This document shows positions 43,801 through 49,479 of a DNA stretch of 64,000 nucleotides, one piece after another. A program made the translations under genes and the position numbers. A model generated the notes under the pieces. That model made no database searches. It worked only from the letters and a program-made list of their open reading frames with translations, and had not been told where the DNA came from. The stretch is from Schistocephalus solidus (taxonomy: Eukaryota; Platyhelminthes; Cestoda; Diphyllobothriidea; Diphyllobothriidae): assembly GCA_017591395.1 (NCBI GenBank), contig WEDG01004142.1, forward strand, positions 124,001 to 188,000, given 5' to 3'. Positions within the stretch are counted from its first letter, which is position 1; each line of letters starts with the position of its first letter.

Positions 43801-46016
43801 AGTTGTACATAATTTCGAATTCAATTCGTGAAATATATACCCCAGTAAATTATTCAGGGTATTGGTCAATATTAACCAAGTTAACTTAATGAAAGGGGCA
43901 GGGAAACAACATAAGTCAACATAAATCCTAATTACTGACCTGGGCAACGCCAGTTACGGTGATGGGAACGCCTTTCTGTGTGTATATCCGCGGACTTTCA
44001 ATAATAAGCGTCATTATATTAAGCGAAATCCTGAAATGCAACATGGCAATAAAATCTGAGGTGACTGGAGGGTGATCACAAAACGCGTCGTCGGTCACCG
44101 GCTTGGATTTGAAATTTATTATGAAACTCGATAAAATGAACGAATGCAAATGCTTGAAAGTGTGTTTTATCCTATTATATCACAGAACAGATACGGGAAA
44201 ATTCGCCTGGTTTGAACATGTTTTACGAGTACTTCTCCTCAGGACAAAATGTGAGGCTTTTTCGAAAAAAATAAGTGACACGAAAATAAGCATTTAAAAA
44301 AAATAATTCACAATTAATTAAAAATGAATAAATAGGCTATCTATGGGAACATTATATGCATTCTTAGACATATATGAAGATGGCAGAATTTGGAAGCCTA
44401 TTTTTCCAATAAAATACTTCTGGGAATGCCAGCAGATAGGTCGCAGATTAAAAATAATCAGTGTTTTCCACAAACATAATCGAAAGCCCCAAACTGGGAT
44501 AAGCTGCTTTCAAAATAGCTAAATTATGAACCTTCGCATGCATTAAATGTTGACATCTTTATAGACTTGTAGAAAGCTTCGTTTTTTAAAAATGTTTTAC
44601 TGCATATCTTCTATACAACTTTGATAGGAAAAATGTGTTGACGCACTTCCGAAAGCAACAAAGAAATAGTAAGCAATAAGTAAGCCGTTTATTCCTTAGT
44701 TCAGGCAAACTAGGGGTTCGTGCATTAAGCTTCCTTAACCTATTTATTACAACAGCTTTACAAGAATTTTCAAATACAAGTGGCCTACCCAAATATTCCT
44801 ATCTCATATGCATGTATATGTTTTATAGACAGAGTCGGCACACAAACAACAACTTGGACAAACGTATATTTTCATTGCCTACTTTCTCCAATTCATTTTC
44901 CATTTTAGATTCACAGTCACCGCACTTTTTTGACCTCCGGCAGCTACCTCGAGCCTTAAGGCGCAACGTTGCCGCCAGAAGACGTGGAAACTTGGAGAGT
45001 AAAGTTAAAAGACAACTAAATGTGAACAACAGAGGCCGCTCAAGCTGCATTTGGCAAAGTAAGGCTTCGAACATAAAATATGGCGCAAAATAATGGAAGA
45101 GTACTGTCCTATCCATGTTACCGCATTTCTCTGTACTAAGTGTTCAGACAAAGTGAGATGTGAGGATTATGGCCTAGTCCGAGGGGTCATTTGTCTTTTA
45201 TTTTAGCCAAATTGCTTACTAATACTGCAAGTTATTTGAATTATGATCACGCGGGAACGTCCTCTACGCAGATAACTTGGTAGAAACAAGTTTAAAAGTG
45301 AACTACTTTCCGATCTGGGTTTTTGGTAGACTGGGATGAACCGGGCAACCTATTGAATTTTCACCCCTTGGCCCCGTTGAGTGAAAGTGGGCAGATGGAT
45401 GCAAGCAATGACAACCACGGCTAATCTAAAAATGGTTCACTCTATTTCATTCTTTCGAAAAAAATAATGGAAAATGGCTCACTTTCTATAGACCGACATA
45501 CGCAATTGCGTAACGTACCATGATAACTTTACTTCAAAAAATAGTGGTATTATTAACCATTCGTCCTGAAAATTAAAGATAAATGACAACATGAACTGGC
45601 TAATTTTCTCGTAAATCCTAGGTTATCTCATCCTTAAGAAGGAGGACATCGTTACCCTAATAGCATGCATATATAGCACTGATATACGTAAATCGCGACA
45701 TTCATTATAATGAGGACAGAATAGTGGAAAAGTAGTACATTCTGCAGAAAGCGCATATATGTAACAAAGATTGGACGAACTACGATCGAAAATCAAAATT
45801 AATTTTCAAAATCAGCGCAAAAATATCATGCAAAATAATCCAACTAACGTGCCTGTCCAAACGTTGAATAAACGGCAGGACGAAAATCCTTCCACCCGTA
45901 ACGTAGTGTGGACGCCCATGGCAGCAACCTATATATTTTTTTAGGAAAGACAAAGGAGCGAAACCTGAAACAACCATGGCTTCATTCGGTCCGCATGTAA
46001 CAAAACCCCACGTCAT
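25825..46016 (-). CDS. FLOT1: Flotillin-1 (seven coding exons, complete)
   Basis: Flotillin-1 is a scaffold protein of membrane microdomains on the cytoplasmic face of the plasma membrane and endosomes; it pairs with flotillin-2 in endocytosis and signalling. The coding exons, in order, are 46,016-45,965, 45,928-45,853, 44,030-43,940, 43,027-42,764, 41,912-41,664, 31,671-31,348 and 26,049-25,825. They join in frame to 1,281 nt, or 426 residues plus a stop, the usual flotillin-1 length. Residues 1-20 begin [18 protein letters not shown], like insect flotillin-1. The SPFH/PHB domain spans roughly residues 1-180 and includes [15 protein letters not shown]. The flotillin coiled coil with Glu-Ala repeats covers about 180-350, and a short C-terminal oligomerisation region follows. 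The position of the palmitoylated Cys34 of mammalian flotillin-1 is Phe here; Cys8, Cys19 and Cys20 are the N-terminal cysteines available. No promoter or poly(A) signal could be fixed. The paralogue flotillin-2 is unlikely, because the signatures ([18 protein letters not shown]) are type 1. Confidence 0.96.
26575..27318 (+). repeat. (AGT)n imperfect trinucleotide tract
   Basis: About 740 bp of AGT/AAT/AGC-type triplets in the last flotillin intron. A composite of roughly 300-320 bp is duplicated: AGTAGTGATCGTAGTT recurs at 26,742 and 27,061, and TTAGTAATATTATTAGTATT at 26,941 and 27,239. The threonine-rich minus-strand frames are by-products. Confidence 0.9.
27655..27800 (+). repeat. Dispersed repeat family 2, copy b
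   Basis: GTCTTGACTCTGTTTTGACA, GAGAGAGAATGCGGTAGATG and a TATCACTTAAA block follow the order of the copies at 13,600 and 37,290. More diverged than those two. Confidence 0.55.
28185..28350 (-). mobile_element. tRNA-derived SINE, headless
   Basis: The minus strand has GTTAGGTATGGCTGCCTGAT, GGCTATTCCAGTCGCCCTTG and the distal GCGGCAGCTGGCGGGGCTC region. The head is absent. It stands back to back with the plus-strand copy at 28,386. Confidence 0.8.
28386..28600 (+). mobile_element. tRNA-derived SINE
   Basis: Leader TATTCCCGATCGAAACCATC; head GAGCTCGTGGCACATAGTG and B box CGCAAGTTCGAGCCTCGGG; body GGGTATGGCTGGCTGGTGAC..AAGCCAGAAATGGCCATTCC. Antisense to flotillin-1, inside its last intron. Confidence 0.9.
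30175..30400 (+). mobile_element. tRNA-derived SINE
   Basis: The head has GGGCAGTCGCTCAACGATAG (weak A box) and TCGGGTTTCAATCCCAGG (B box with one extra T). The body is GGGTATGGCTGGCTGATGAC..ATGGCCATCCCAGTCTCCC. It is the first of a head-to-tail pair. Confidence 0.85.
30455..30620 (+). mobile_element. tRNA-derived SINE, headless
   Basis: The body GGGTATGGCCAACTGATGAC..AGTCTCTCCTGCCTTTGTCA and the distal GCAGCTTCTGGCGGCACAGC are present. The A/B-box head is missing apart from a short CAAAACGGGGGTTGGG join. Confidence 0.78.
30690..30792 (-). ncRNA. Degenerate PLE hammerhead-repeat remnant
   Basis: The minus strand matches the 3' half of the PLE repeat: ACCGCGTGTCTGGGTTTTGA then GCTAGTACCTGTG, preceded by CTGAGAGGCCGAGCCCCTCG. 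The catalytic boxes are damaged (CTGAGAG, GATAAA), so self-cleavage is unlikely. Confidence 0.6.
30797..30925 (+). repeat. PLE repeat 5'-half remnant
   Basis: GGGCTGACCCTAAAAAGTCA through CATAAACCAGAAACCGCATT corresponds to the first half of the direct repeat at 37,677-37,934. It is in the opposite orientation to the hammerhead remnant just to its left, making a head-to-head pair. Confidence 0.65.
31348..31671 (-). CDS. FLOT1: Flotillin-1 exon 6
   Basis: 324 nt, phase 0, donor GTGCGT. It begins [20 protein letters not shown] and carries the [20 protein letters not shown] segment and the Glu-Ala repeats, ending MKNYK. Its acceptor lies right beside a (TTTG)n-(TA)n microsatellite that seems to supply the pyrimidine-rich tract. 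Confidence 0.96.
31674..31711 (+). repeat. (CAAA)n-(TA)n microsatellite at splice site
   Basis: A CACAAACAAACAAACAAACA run followed by about seven TA units. On the flotillin strand it reads (TA)n(TTTG)n directly before the exon 6 acceptor GTGTAG. Confidence 0.93.
32031..32071 (+). repeat. (TA)n microsatellite
   Basis: About 20 TA units in flotillin intron 5. No element boundary is recognised on either side. Confidence 0.95.
32072..33794. other. Intron 5 stretch without recognised elements
   Basis: Part of the roughly 10-kb flotillin intron. The frames at 32,291-32,521 and 33,505-33,840 (plus) have no family signal. I see no repeat shared with other parts of the window. Confidence 0.5.
33795..33960 (+). 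mobile_element. tRNA-derived SINE, diverged
   Basis: The leader CATCCGATCGCAACTGAGCC precedes a badly decayed head without a good B box. The body AAATATGGCCGGCTGAGTCA..AAGCCAGAGATGGTCATTCC and CCCTTGTTTTTGTCGGTAAT are clear. Confidence 0.78.
33961..34100 (+). repeat. Pyrimidine tract with (TC)n run
   Basis: C/T-rich sequence ending in a run of about ten TC units near 34,080-34,098. It lies directly after a SINE tail. Confidence 0.85.
34330..36620 (+). mobile_element. Zinc-finger LINE, broken copy 1
   Basis: A non-LTR retrotransposon ORF2 remnant. In order it has a pre-RT linker ([20 protein letters not shown]); a deletion that removes the RT finger and palm-A region and joins HFRSV directly to GLWKIMQ-type sequence; the palm (ILADDCALN, near 35,048); and the post-RT region at 35,093-35,691 ([35 protein letters not shown]). 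C2H2 fingers follow from 36,107: [20 protein letters not shown] (first His replaced by Asn), CPYC..HMRIH (intact), CPHC..ILRIH (His to Ile), and a fourth near 36,540 with an internal stop. Several frameshifts and stops make it dead. It lies in flotillin intron 5, antisense to the gene. The RT/C2H2 combination is common in tapeworm and fluke genomes. Confidence 0.9.
36710..36830 (+). repeat. Dispersed repeat family 3, copy a
   Basis: CGTGGCTTGGAAGGTTGCCA, a GTGGCTGAC word, GAGTCAGACGGTGATGGCTC and related words recur at 37,070-37,190. Unclassified; a weak third match (GCCTGGAAGGTTGCCGAA) lies near 29,905. Confidence 0.7.
37070..37190 (+). repeat. Dispersed repeat family 3, copy b
   Basis: Second copy of the repeat at 36,710-36,830 in direct orientation: GCGTGGCTTGGAAGGTTGCC..GGCTGACTGAGAGTCAGGCT..ATGGCTCCT. 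Confidence 0.7.
37290..37440 (+). repeat. Dispersed repeat family 2, copy c
   Basis: TTCTTGACTCTGTCATGACG, GAGAGAGTGCGGTAGATGCA, CATCACTTTAAACTAAATCA and GTCAACGTCCCTG; the best-preserved of the three copies. Confidence 0.7.
37480..37660 (-). ncRNA. Degenerate inverted PLE hammerhead repeat
   Basis: The minus strand follows the PLE repeat from ACCAGAAACCGCATAGAGAA through CTGCGGAGCCGAACCTCTCG to TTCGGCGAAAAACGTTTATG. The invariant A6 of the CUGANGA box is C, which should abolish cleavage. The single stem III pair C-G has changed to A-T on both sides, a possible compensatory change. It faces away from the direct repeat at 37,677. Confidence 0.75.
37677..37934 (+). repeat. PLE long direct repeat, copy 1
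   Basis: About 258 bp, repeated at 38,031-38,288 with a few differences and an offset of exactly 354 bp. It begins GGGTCTGACCCTAAAAAGTC and ends TATAACGTCTTTGTCATAT. Tandem terminal repeats of this type (pseudo-LTRs) are known for PLEs. Each contains a hammerhead ribozyme core. Confidence 0.88.
37811..37884 (+). ncRNA. Hammerhead ribozyme (type I), PLE copy 1
   Basis: Core box CTGACGAG is at 37,815-37,822 and CGAAA at 37,866-37,870. Stem II begins CCGA (37,823-37,826) against TCGG (37,862-37,865), with an inner hairpin GCTGTG-TCA-CACAGC in its long loop. Stem III is minimal: A-T plus C-G closing an ACGT loop (37,872-37,875). The cleavage triplet GTC is at 37,876-37,878, with cut predicted after 37,878. 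Stem I pairs CCA with TGG, extendable past one bulged C. Minimal stem III is the known hallmark of PLE hammerheads. Confidence 0.8.
38031..38288 (+). repeat. PLE long direct repeat, copy 2
   Basis: Second copy of the 37,677-37,934 repeat. Its end runs straight into the (TA)n tract and then the PLE reverse-transcriptase remnant. Confidence 0.88.
38165..38238 (+). ncRNA. Hammerhead ribozyme (type I), PLE copy 2
   Basis: CTGAGGAG is at 38,169-38,176, stem II CCGA/TCGG at 38,177-38,180 and 38,216-38,219, CGAAA at 38,220-38,224, loop ACGT, and GTC at 38,230-38,232. Stem I is better than in copy 1: CCCA (38,165-38,168) pairs perfectly with TGGG (38,233-38,236). Only the free N7 position differs from copy 1 in the catalytic boxes, so both cores look intact. 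Confidence 0.82.
38283..38366 (+). repeat. (TA)n microsatellite inside the PLE
   Basis: About 42 TA units between the hammerhead repeat and the RT remnant. The long Tyr-Ile frames across it are meaningless. Confidence 0.97.
38367..39240 (+). pseudogene. Penelope-like element RT and GIY-YIG remnant
   Basis: PLEs are retroelements whose single ORF joins a telomerase-like RT to a GIY-YIG endonuclease. The remnant starts inside the RT at [20 protein letters not shown] stop at 38,467-38,469 precedes the catalytic [12 protein letters not shown] box. The frame shifts near 38,690, the second frame carries [19 protein letters not shown] and KVWRALPYI, and the frame shifts back before the endonuclease starting near 39,052 ([20 protein letters not shown]). 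It ends at TGA 39,238-39,240. The N-terminal RT half is missing, so it is a 5'-truncated, dead copy. It is antisense to flotillin-1 in intron 5. Confidence 0.92.
39325..39480 (+). repeat. PLE 3' region, repeat copy 1
   Basis: AAGCCCTCCGGGCGAAGCTC, then TCGAACGTAAGAGC and GCCGACGAAGGGGCAGT. A diverged second copy is at 39,750-39,930, in the same order. Confidence 0.6.
39750..39930 (+). repeat. PLE 3' region, repeat copy 2
   Basis: AAGCCCTCCGGACGCAGCTC, ATCGAAAGAGCC and CCCGACGAAGGAACAGTTAT mirror copy 1. It overlaps an open frame (39,811-40,137) that I do not treat as a gene. Confidence 0.6.
40344..40388 (+). repeat. (TA)n microsatellite
   Basis: About 22 TA units. They replace the 5' head of the SINE that follows: the next bases are TTCGAATCCCAGG, the 3' part of a B box. 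Confidence 0.95.
40388..40605 (+). mobile_element. tRNA-derived SINE, head replaced by (TA)n
   Basis: Starts in the B box (TTCGAATCCCAGG), then GGGTATGACTGGCTGATGAC..AAGGCAGAAATGGCCATTCC and a distal part CATATGCTACACGTCGCTAT..CCTGCGAGGGCTCTAGTCTG. Tandem with the next copy. Confidence 0.88.
40606..40976 (+). mobile_element. tRNA-derived SINE, best head, split by (TA)n
   Basis: Leader TATTCCCGATCACAACCGAC; head GAGCCCGTGGCTCAATGGTA (A box) and CGCGGGTTCGAATCCCAGG (B box); body GGGTATAACTGGCTGATGAC..AAGCCAGAAATGGCCATTCC. A 64-bp (TA)n tract (40,798-40,861) splits the distal part inside ATTCCA-TCATATGC. The head looks like a tRNA, but the acceptor ends do not pair and a SINE body follows, so it is not a tRNA gene. 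Confidence 0.92.
40798..40861 (+). repeat. (TA)n microsatellite inside a SINE
   Basis: About 32 TA units within the distal SINE part. Confidence 0.97.
40977..40994 (+). repeat. (AT)n microsatellite
   Basis: Nine AT units at the end of the SINE distal part (ACTATCATAT), directly before a minus-strand PLE repeat remnant. Confidence 0.93.
40995..41063 (-). ncRNA. PLE hammerhead repeat, 3' fragment
   Basis: The minus strand reads CATCGGCGAAACACGTGTCT followed by GGGCTTTTAGCTAGTACCTA, the CGAAA box, stem III and cleavage triplet of the PLE hammerhead, then the repeat end. The CUGANGA half is replaced by a (TA)n tract, so the ribozyme is incomplete. Orientation is opposite to the PLE at 38 kb. 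Confidence 0.82.
41064..41080 (+). repeat. (TA)n microsatellite
   Basis: Eight TA units cutting the hammerhead fragment at its 5' side (minus-strand sense). Confidence 0.93.
41382..41399 (+). repeat. (TA)n microsatellite
   Basis: Nine AT/TA units. The 41,081-41,381 stretch before it contains no feature I can name. Confidence 0.93.
41530..41620 (-). mobile_element. SINE tRNA-like head only
   Basis: The minus strand reads AAGCCCGTGGTTCATTGAAG (A box) and GTTCGGGTTCGAACCCCAGG (B box) at tRNA-like spacing. The SINE body does not follow. It sits about 45 bp from flotillin exon 5 and in the same sense as the gene. Confidence 0.7.
41664..41912 (-). CDS. FLOT1: Flotillin-1 exon 5
   Basis: 249 nt, phase 0, acceptor CTGATCAG and donor GTTAGT. 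It begins [20 protein letters not shown] and continues through [18 protein letters not shown] to KSELAYKLQ. This is the start of the flotillin coiled coil. Confidence 0.96.
42100..42720. other. Flotillin intron, no element recognised
   Basis: Part of the 851-bp intron between flotillin exons 4 and 5. The open frames here, including the extension of exon 4 past its donor, show no family signal. Confidence 0.55.
42764..43027 (-). CDS. FLOT1: Flotillin-1 exon 4
   Basis: 264 nt, both ends in phase 0, acceptor TTATTTTTAG and donor GTACCT. It begins [20 protein letters not shown] and includes [15 protein letters not shown] and [14 protein letters not shown]. This is the core of the SPFH domain and the best-conserved part of the protein. 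Confidence 0.97.
43028..43939. other. Flotillin intron, no element recognised
   Basis: A 912-bp AT-rich intron with regular GT and AG ends. The plus-strand frame at 43,534-43,755 overlaps a different frame at 43,683 and has no recognisable motif. Confidence 0.6.
43940..44030 (-). CDS. FLOT1: Flotillin-1 exon 3
   Basis: 91 nt with acceptor TGCATTTCAG and donor GTCAGT. It encodes [20 protein letters not shown] followed by [10 protein letters not shown], a hallmark stretch of the SPFH domain. Confidence 0.95.
44031..45852 (-). other. Flotillin intron with GC-AG ends
   Basis: A 1,822-bp intron. The 5' end is AG|GCACGT and the 3' end TGCATTTCAG, the rare GC-AG class. It is AT-rich and free of elements I recognise. 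Confidence 0.75.
45853..45928 (-). CDS. FLOT1: Flotillin-1 exon 2
   Basis: 76 nt after a 36-nt intron, encoding [20 protein letters not shown] and IQRLD. The exon ends in AG, and the next base pair of the intron is GC rather than GT. Ending here restores [14 protein letters not shown] across the junction, as in animal flotillin-1; no GT donor nearby keeps the frame. Confidence 0.9.
45929..45964 (-). other. 36-nt mini-intron of flotillin-1
   Basis: It begins GT and ends ATATAG, with CTAAA as a possible branch region. Removing it restores [13 protein letters not shown], which aligns without a gap to other animal flotillin-1 proteins. Left in, it adds 12 in-frame codons without a stop. Introns of this size are known in parasitic flatworms. 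Confidence 0.88.
45965..46016 (-). CDS. FLOT1: Flotillin-1 exon 1
   Basis: 52 nt encoding the start, [17 protein letters not shown], plus the first base of the next codon. The start is set by alignment with the known flotillin-1 N terminus. The donor GTTTCG follows TCAG. A TATAA-like word lies about 20-25 bp upstream on the minus strand (46,031-46,040), but I give it little weight. Confidence 0.93.
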
Positions 46017-46426
46017 CTCTAACGACGAACGTTATAAAAAGATTCTAGTCAGCCGTCGTAATTTCAGCCCAGTAAAACAAAGAGGATTTCAACTTGTTTC
46101 CAATTGGCTGAAAAACATTAAAATTTCAAGCCACTATGCGCCTATCTTTTCAGATACCACCATCGACAATTTTTCCGACTATAACTTGGCATTAAAAACA
46201 CCTAAATGATTCCTTTTTCTGCCGCTATCTACACTTAAAATGTTGGGACCGAACCAGTTATCGTCCAGTTAATCTTAAATTCAACTTTTGTAAATAACTG
46301 AAAACTCTAATTTCGAATGCGGTTATTTTACCTATTGATGAGAACTGCTGAATCTCACAGTTTTAGGTAGAACCGTTCTTGCCTGTCAGAATTAATGCTC
46401 TCACCTGGGTAATGCACTCGTACACT

Positions 46427-46495
46427 GGAGAAGGAGGAGGAGGAGGAGGAGGAGGAGGAGGAGAAGGAGGAGGAGGAGGAGGAGGAGGAGGAGAA
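46427..46495 (+). repeat. (GGA)n microsatellite
   Basis: About 22 GGA triplets with two interruptions (GAGAAGG), roughly 400 bp upstream of the flotillin start. Confidence 0.95.
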
Positions 46496-46579
46496 TAGGA
46501 TCAAAGTCATGTACACTGCTCGCAGACCGGCCTCAAACACTTTTCAGCAAAATTTTTCACCAGGATAAAATTGGAATAA

Positions 46580-47060
46580 CATGCAAGATGCCGACATGGA
46601 TCGATGATTTTCTTACAGAGAGATCGAAAAAGTCTGCGTTGGTGGGTCGAACTCAACGCCTTATTTTGTTATTTGTGGCGTCCCAACGGCTCAGTACTTG
46701 GGCTGTTACTTTTGTGAGTTATATTAGCGACTGCGTTGGCAACCTTGATTGCTTTTCCGTCAGCTTGGAGCAGAGCGACCTATCTGTTCTCGTAACCTCC
46801 TCGTTTGAATTATTTTCACAGTGTTTAAAAGCAGTTAACCATGCAATACAGGTGTAAATTGGGCTATTATGTTCACGTAAACGAACTGATAATGATCTTT
46901 TCCGTAATGTCCACGGGACATTCGTTCGGTCTCGCTATGACTCCCTGGCTCAAGAAGGATCACATCCATCTGGAACGAGTGCAGGCCAGGGTAGCGCAGA
47001 TGGTATACAATATTTTTTTCCAATTCAATGTTTTGTGGGAAATAGGCGTGCGCTTTTGAG
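46580..47060 (+). pseudogene. LINE reverse transcriptase fragment
   Basis: WIDDFLTERSKKSALVGRTQ resembles the RT segment before motif B. YISDCVGNLDC resembles the YINDCVxxLDC that follows motif B, although the GVPQGSVLGP box is itself destroyed. After about 80 codons of decay, PWLKKDHIHLERVQARVAQM matches the conserved C-terminal PWLKKDIxxLERVQRRATKM motif of CR1/jockey LINEs. Highly degraded, with frame changes. Confidence 0.72.
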
Positions 47061-48089
47061 TAACCTATTTGTAACGTGAAATTAAGTGCAGTGATCAGAG
47101 GAACCATGAGGGTTGAAAAGTTTAAATAATTTTATCTAGTGCCAGTTTATGTGCACTGTCAGAAGAAATATACAGTGAGGATCAGGGTTGCAGTGGATAA
47201 AATCCTGAAATAATGTAATTATCAGTTTTTTTTTCTTACTTTACGTTATAAAGAGAAAAACTGCTGCCTATGGGATAATAGCAGTTCAGGACGGGAAGGG
47301 TTAGCACAAGTGCAGTAGGTTTACAGTCTCCCTGCTTTTTAAGGAACCGAGATTCTGTACCAGGCTAGTTTGCAACATTGACGGTTGCCTTCTGTCTGCT
47401 GAACAATTCAACGATTGTGGTCTATAGAGACAGCGCCTTTGCTCTCGAGATAAGACTTGGCATCGGACTCAGATGCCGCGCACTCCGTCGAGCCGGAAGA
47501 TATATTCGAACCTTTCAAAACCCAGAATTTCTAGAAGCCGTTATAAATGTAGAAAACGAGTGATAGCTTTCTTAAACAAAGAACACATTTGCATGACTTT
47601 TATATTCTGGGTGGTTTATTCCACATTGATTGGTGTTTACCAAAAACTGATTATACCTAACTGGGTGTGCTGTGCAGTGATTGCTGTGCCGAGAGTGGTC
47701 AACCTGATTCACGGTGGTAGGGGGGAGTAAATCTACGACTGTTTTAAAGCGTAAGCACTAAAATAATCCATTTTGTAATCAATGAAATCATAAGGGATAA
47801 ACATATTTACAAGCCCACCATGTTTTTGATAAATCTGGATACGGTGCTTCGACGATAAAAAAATTTTAGTAAAAAAATGCTGGACCGCTTCTCCTTTTTT
47901 CCGTTCACTAGCGTGCAGAAGGCTAAATAGAAACGAGCAGTATTGCAAGCCAAGTCAACCATTCCTTTTATAAACACAGAGTCCAATATCGATTATTTAA
48001 AAATTTTGAAAGATGAAATTGGTAGTTCTGCGTGTTCTGGATACAATCAGCGTGCAATGCTCTGAAAGATTAAGAACGTTGGAATATAT
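47061..48089. other. Intergenic, unassigned
   Basis: No reliable feature. A minus-strand frame at 47,733-47,948 could be further LINE decay, but I cannot show it. Confidence 0.4.
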
Positions 48090-49470
48090 AATGCGCAGAT
48101 CTTTACCAACTTTGGGCAAAATTATTTCATGACCATCTATGTTTAGTTGAGGCTTATGGTTGTCACCAACAACCATAACGTAGCATTATCGCCAGGAGAG
48201 GGAAAGGCACCATTCGCAGCACCATTAGGCGAAGATCTAAAGATCGATTATTAAGAGATTGAGCATGCTGTCGTAACCTACCGGCTTGTATCGAGAGGCA
48301 ACTTTTAAAACTTCAGTATACACAAAGGGTCTACCATTCTAAAAAAACCTGATATATCATTGACAAAAAGGCCAAAAAAGAGCTGGTCAAGCACACTACC
48401 CCAAATAATTCTATTTCTCACACGTGCGGTGTTGAAAAATCTTAAGGTGTTGCGTTCGAGAGCCCATGTAAGAAGATATTTATTCGGAAGTTTACCACAT
48501 ATGCCAAACGAGGAAAGTTTCAGGAGAATGAAGGCATGGTCAATACTATCAAAAGCCGTAGTAAAATTGAAATTAACTATTTAAAGTGCAAAACCACAAT
48601 CAATAGATTGCAGAAGATACTCAAAAAATGAGAACTGACAGGTCTAAACAGACCTTGTTTTGAGGAACCCATGCTGGGCCGCACTCAGTAGGTTACTCTC
48701 TGTTACATCTCTGATACATCATCTTATCTTGAATTCAGGTCTTCCAGCTCTTCGAAGCTGTGGAAATTGTGTTAACTATACGAATCTCGTCAAAAGTCAT
48801 AGATCGGCCGTGCTTGGAGTTAGGCAGAATGTGTGATTCCTTCCACCTACTGGGAAAGGTTTCCTTTTTTAGAATTAAACGGTAATATTTAGTTAGCGGC
48901 GGGAAGGCACTGGTGAAACAAACATTGGTACCGAAATAAAATTATGACAATGTGTGCAGACAAAATGTACAAATATGTAATAATTTAGGCAGAACTTGTC
49001 CTGTTAGGGCAATAGTAAGCGATGTTTTGAAATCAATTGTGAACTAGAAAATGAGCAGTGTAAAAAAACTCTTAACATGAAAACGGAGGCAGAGTTCAGC
49101 AGGCCTCCATTCTCAAATAGAGGGTAGGAAAAAAACTGCGTAGGAAGATAAGGTAAGGGGGTAGAGCAGGCTAATACTGCAGAAGCATTTCAGAATGAGA
49201 TAATGAAACGTCAATGTAGTTCGCTCTTGATCACAAAGGCGCATGAAAAAATCTCGCGAAAAGGCGTAAGTGATCTTGAGGCCACAGCATCTCATGATCC
49301 AGAATTGAACGCTGATGATGGTAAGTACCCAACGAAACGTGAGCATTTTGGGTTGTGTACGTCCGAATGACTTCCATCGTTTGAATGACTGTTGGTGTAG
49401 GGAGACATCATGGTTCCTGACGGACTTGAGGTAGAGAAAAAATAGTTTCAAGAAGGTCCCTTAAATTCCC
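48090..49470 (-). pseudogene. CR1/jockey-like LINE RT remnant, copy 3
   Basis: On the minus strand: FPSRWKESHILPNSKHGRS (RT motif 2 region, near 48,840), then near 48,690-48,400 QHGFLKTRSV and VNFNFTTAFDSIDHAFILLK (decayed motif A), and near 48,390 WGSVLDQLFFGLFVNDISGF (decayed motif B). Stops and frameshifts are frequent. Upstream (49,450-48,950) it aligns with the 51,270-50,800 part of copy 2, showing that both belong to one family. Confidence 0.75.
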
Positions 49471-49479
49471 GATAGTCCT

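Noticed and set aside
45780..46016. Flotillin first exon read as one 78-codon frame
   Set aside because: It would insert 12 residues absent from other flotillins and run past the conserved IQRLDR into an unrelated tail; the two-exon reading with a 36-nt intron fits better.
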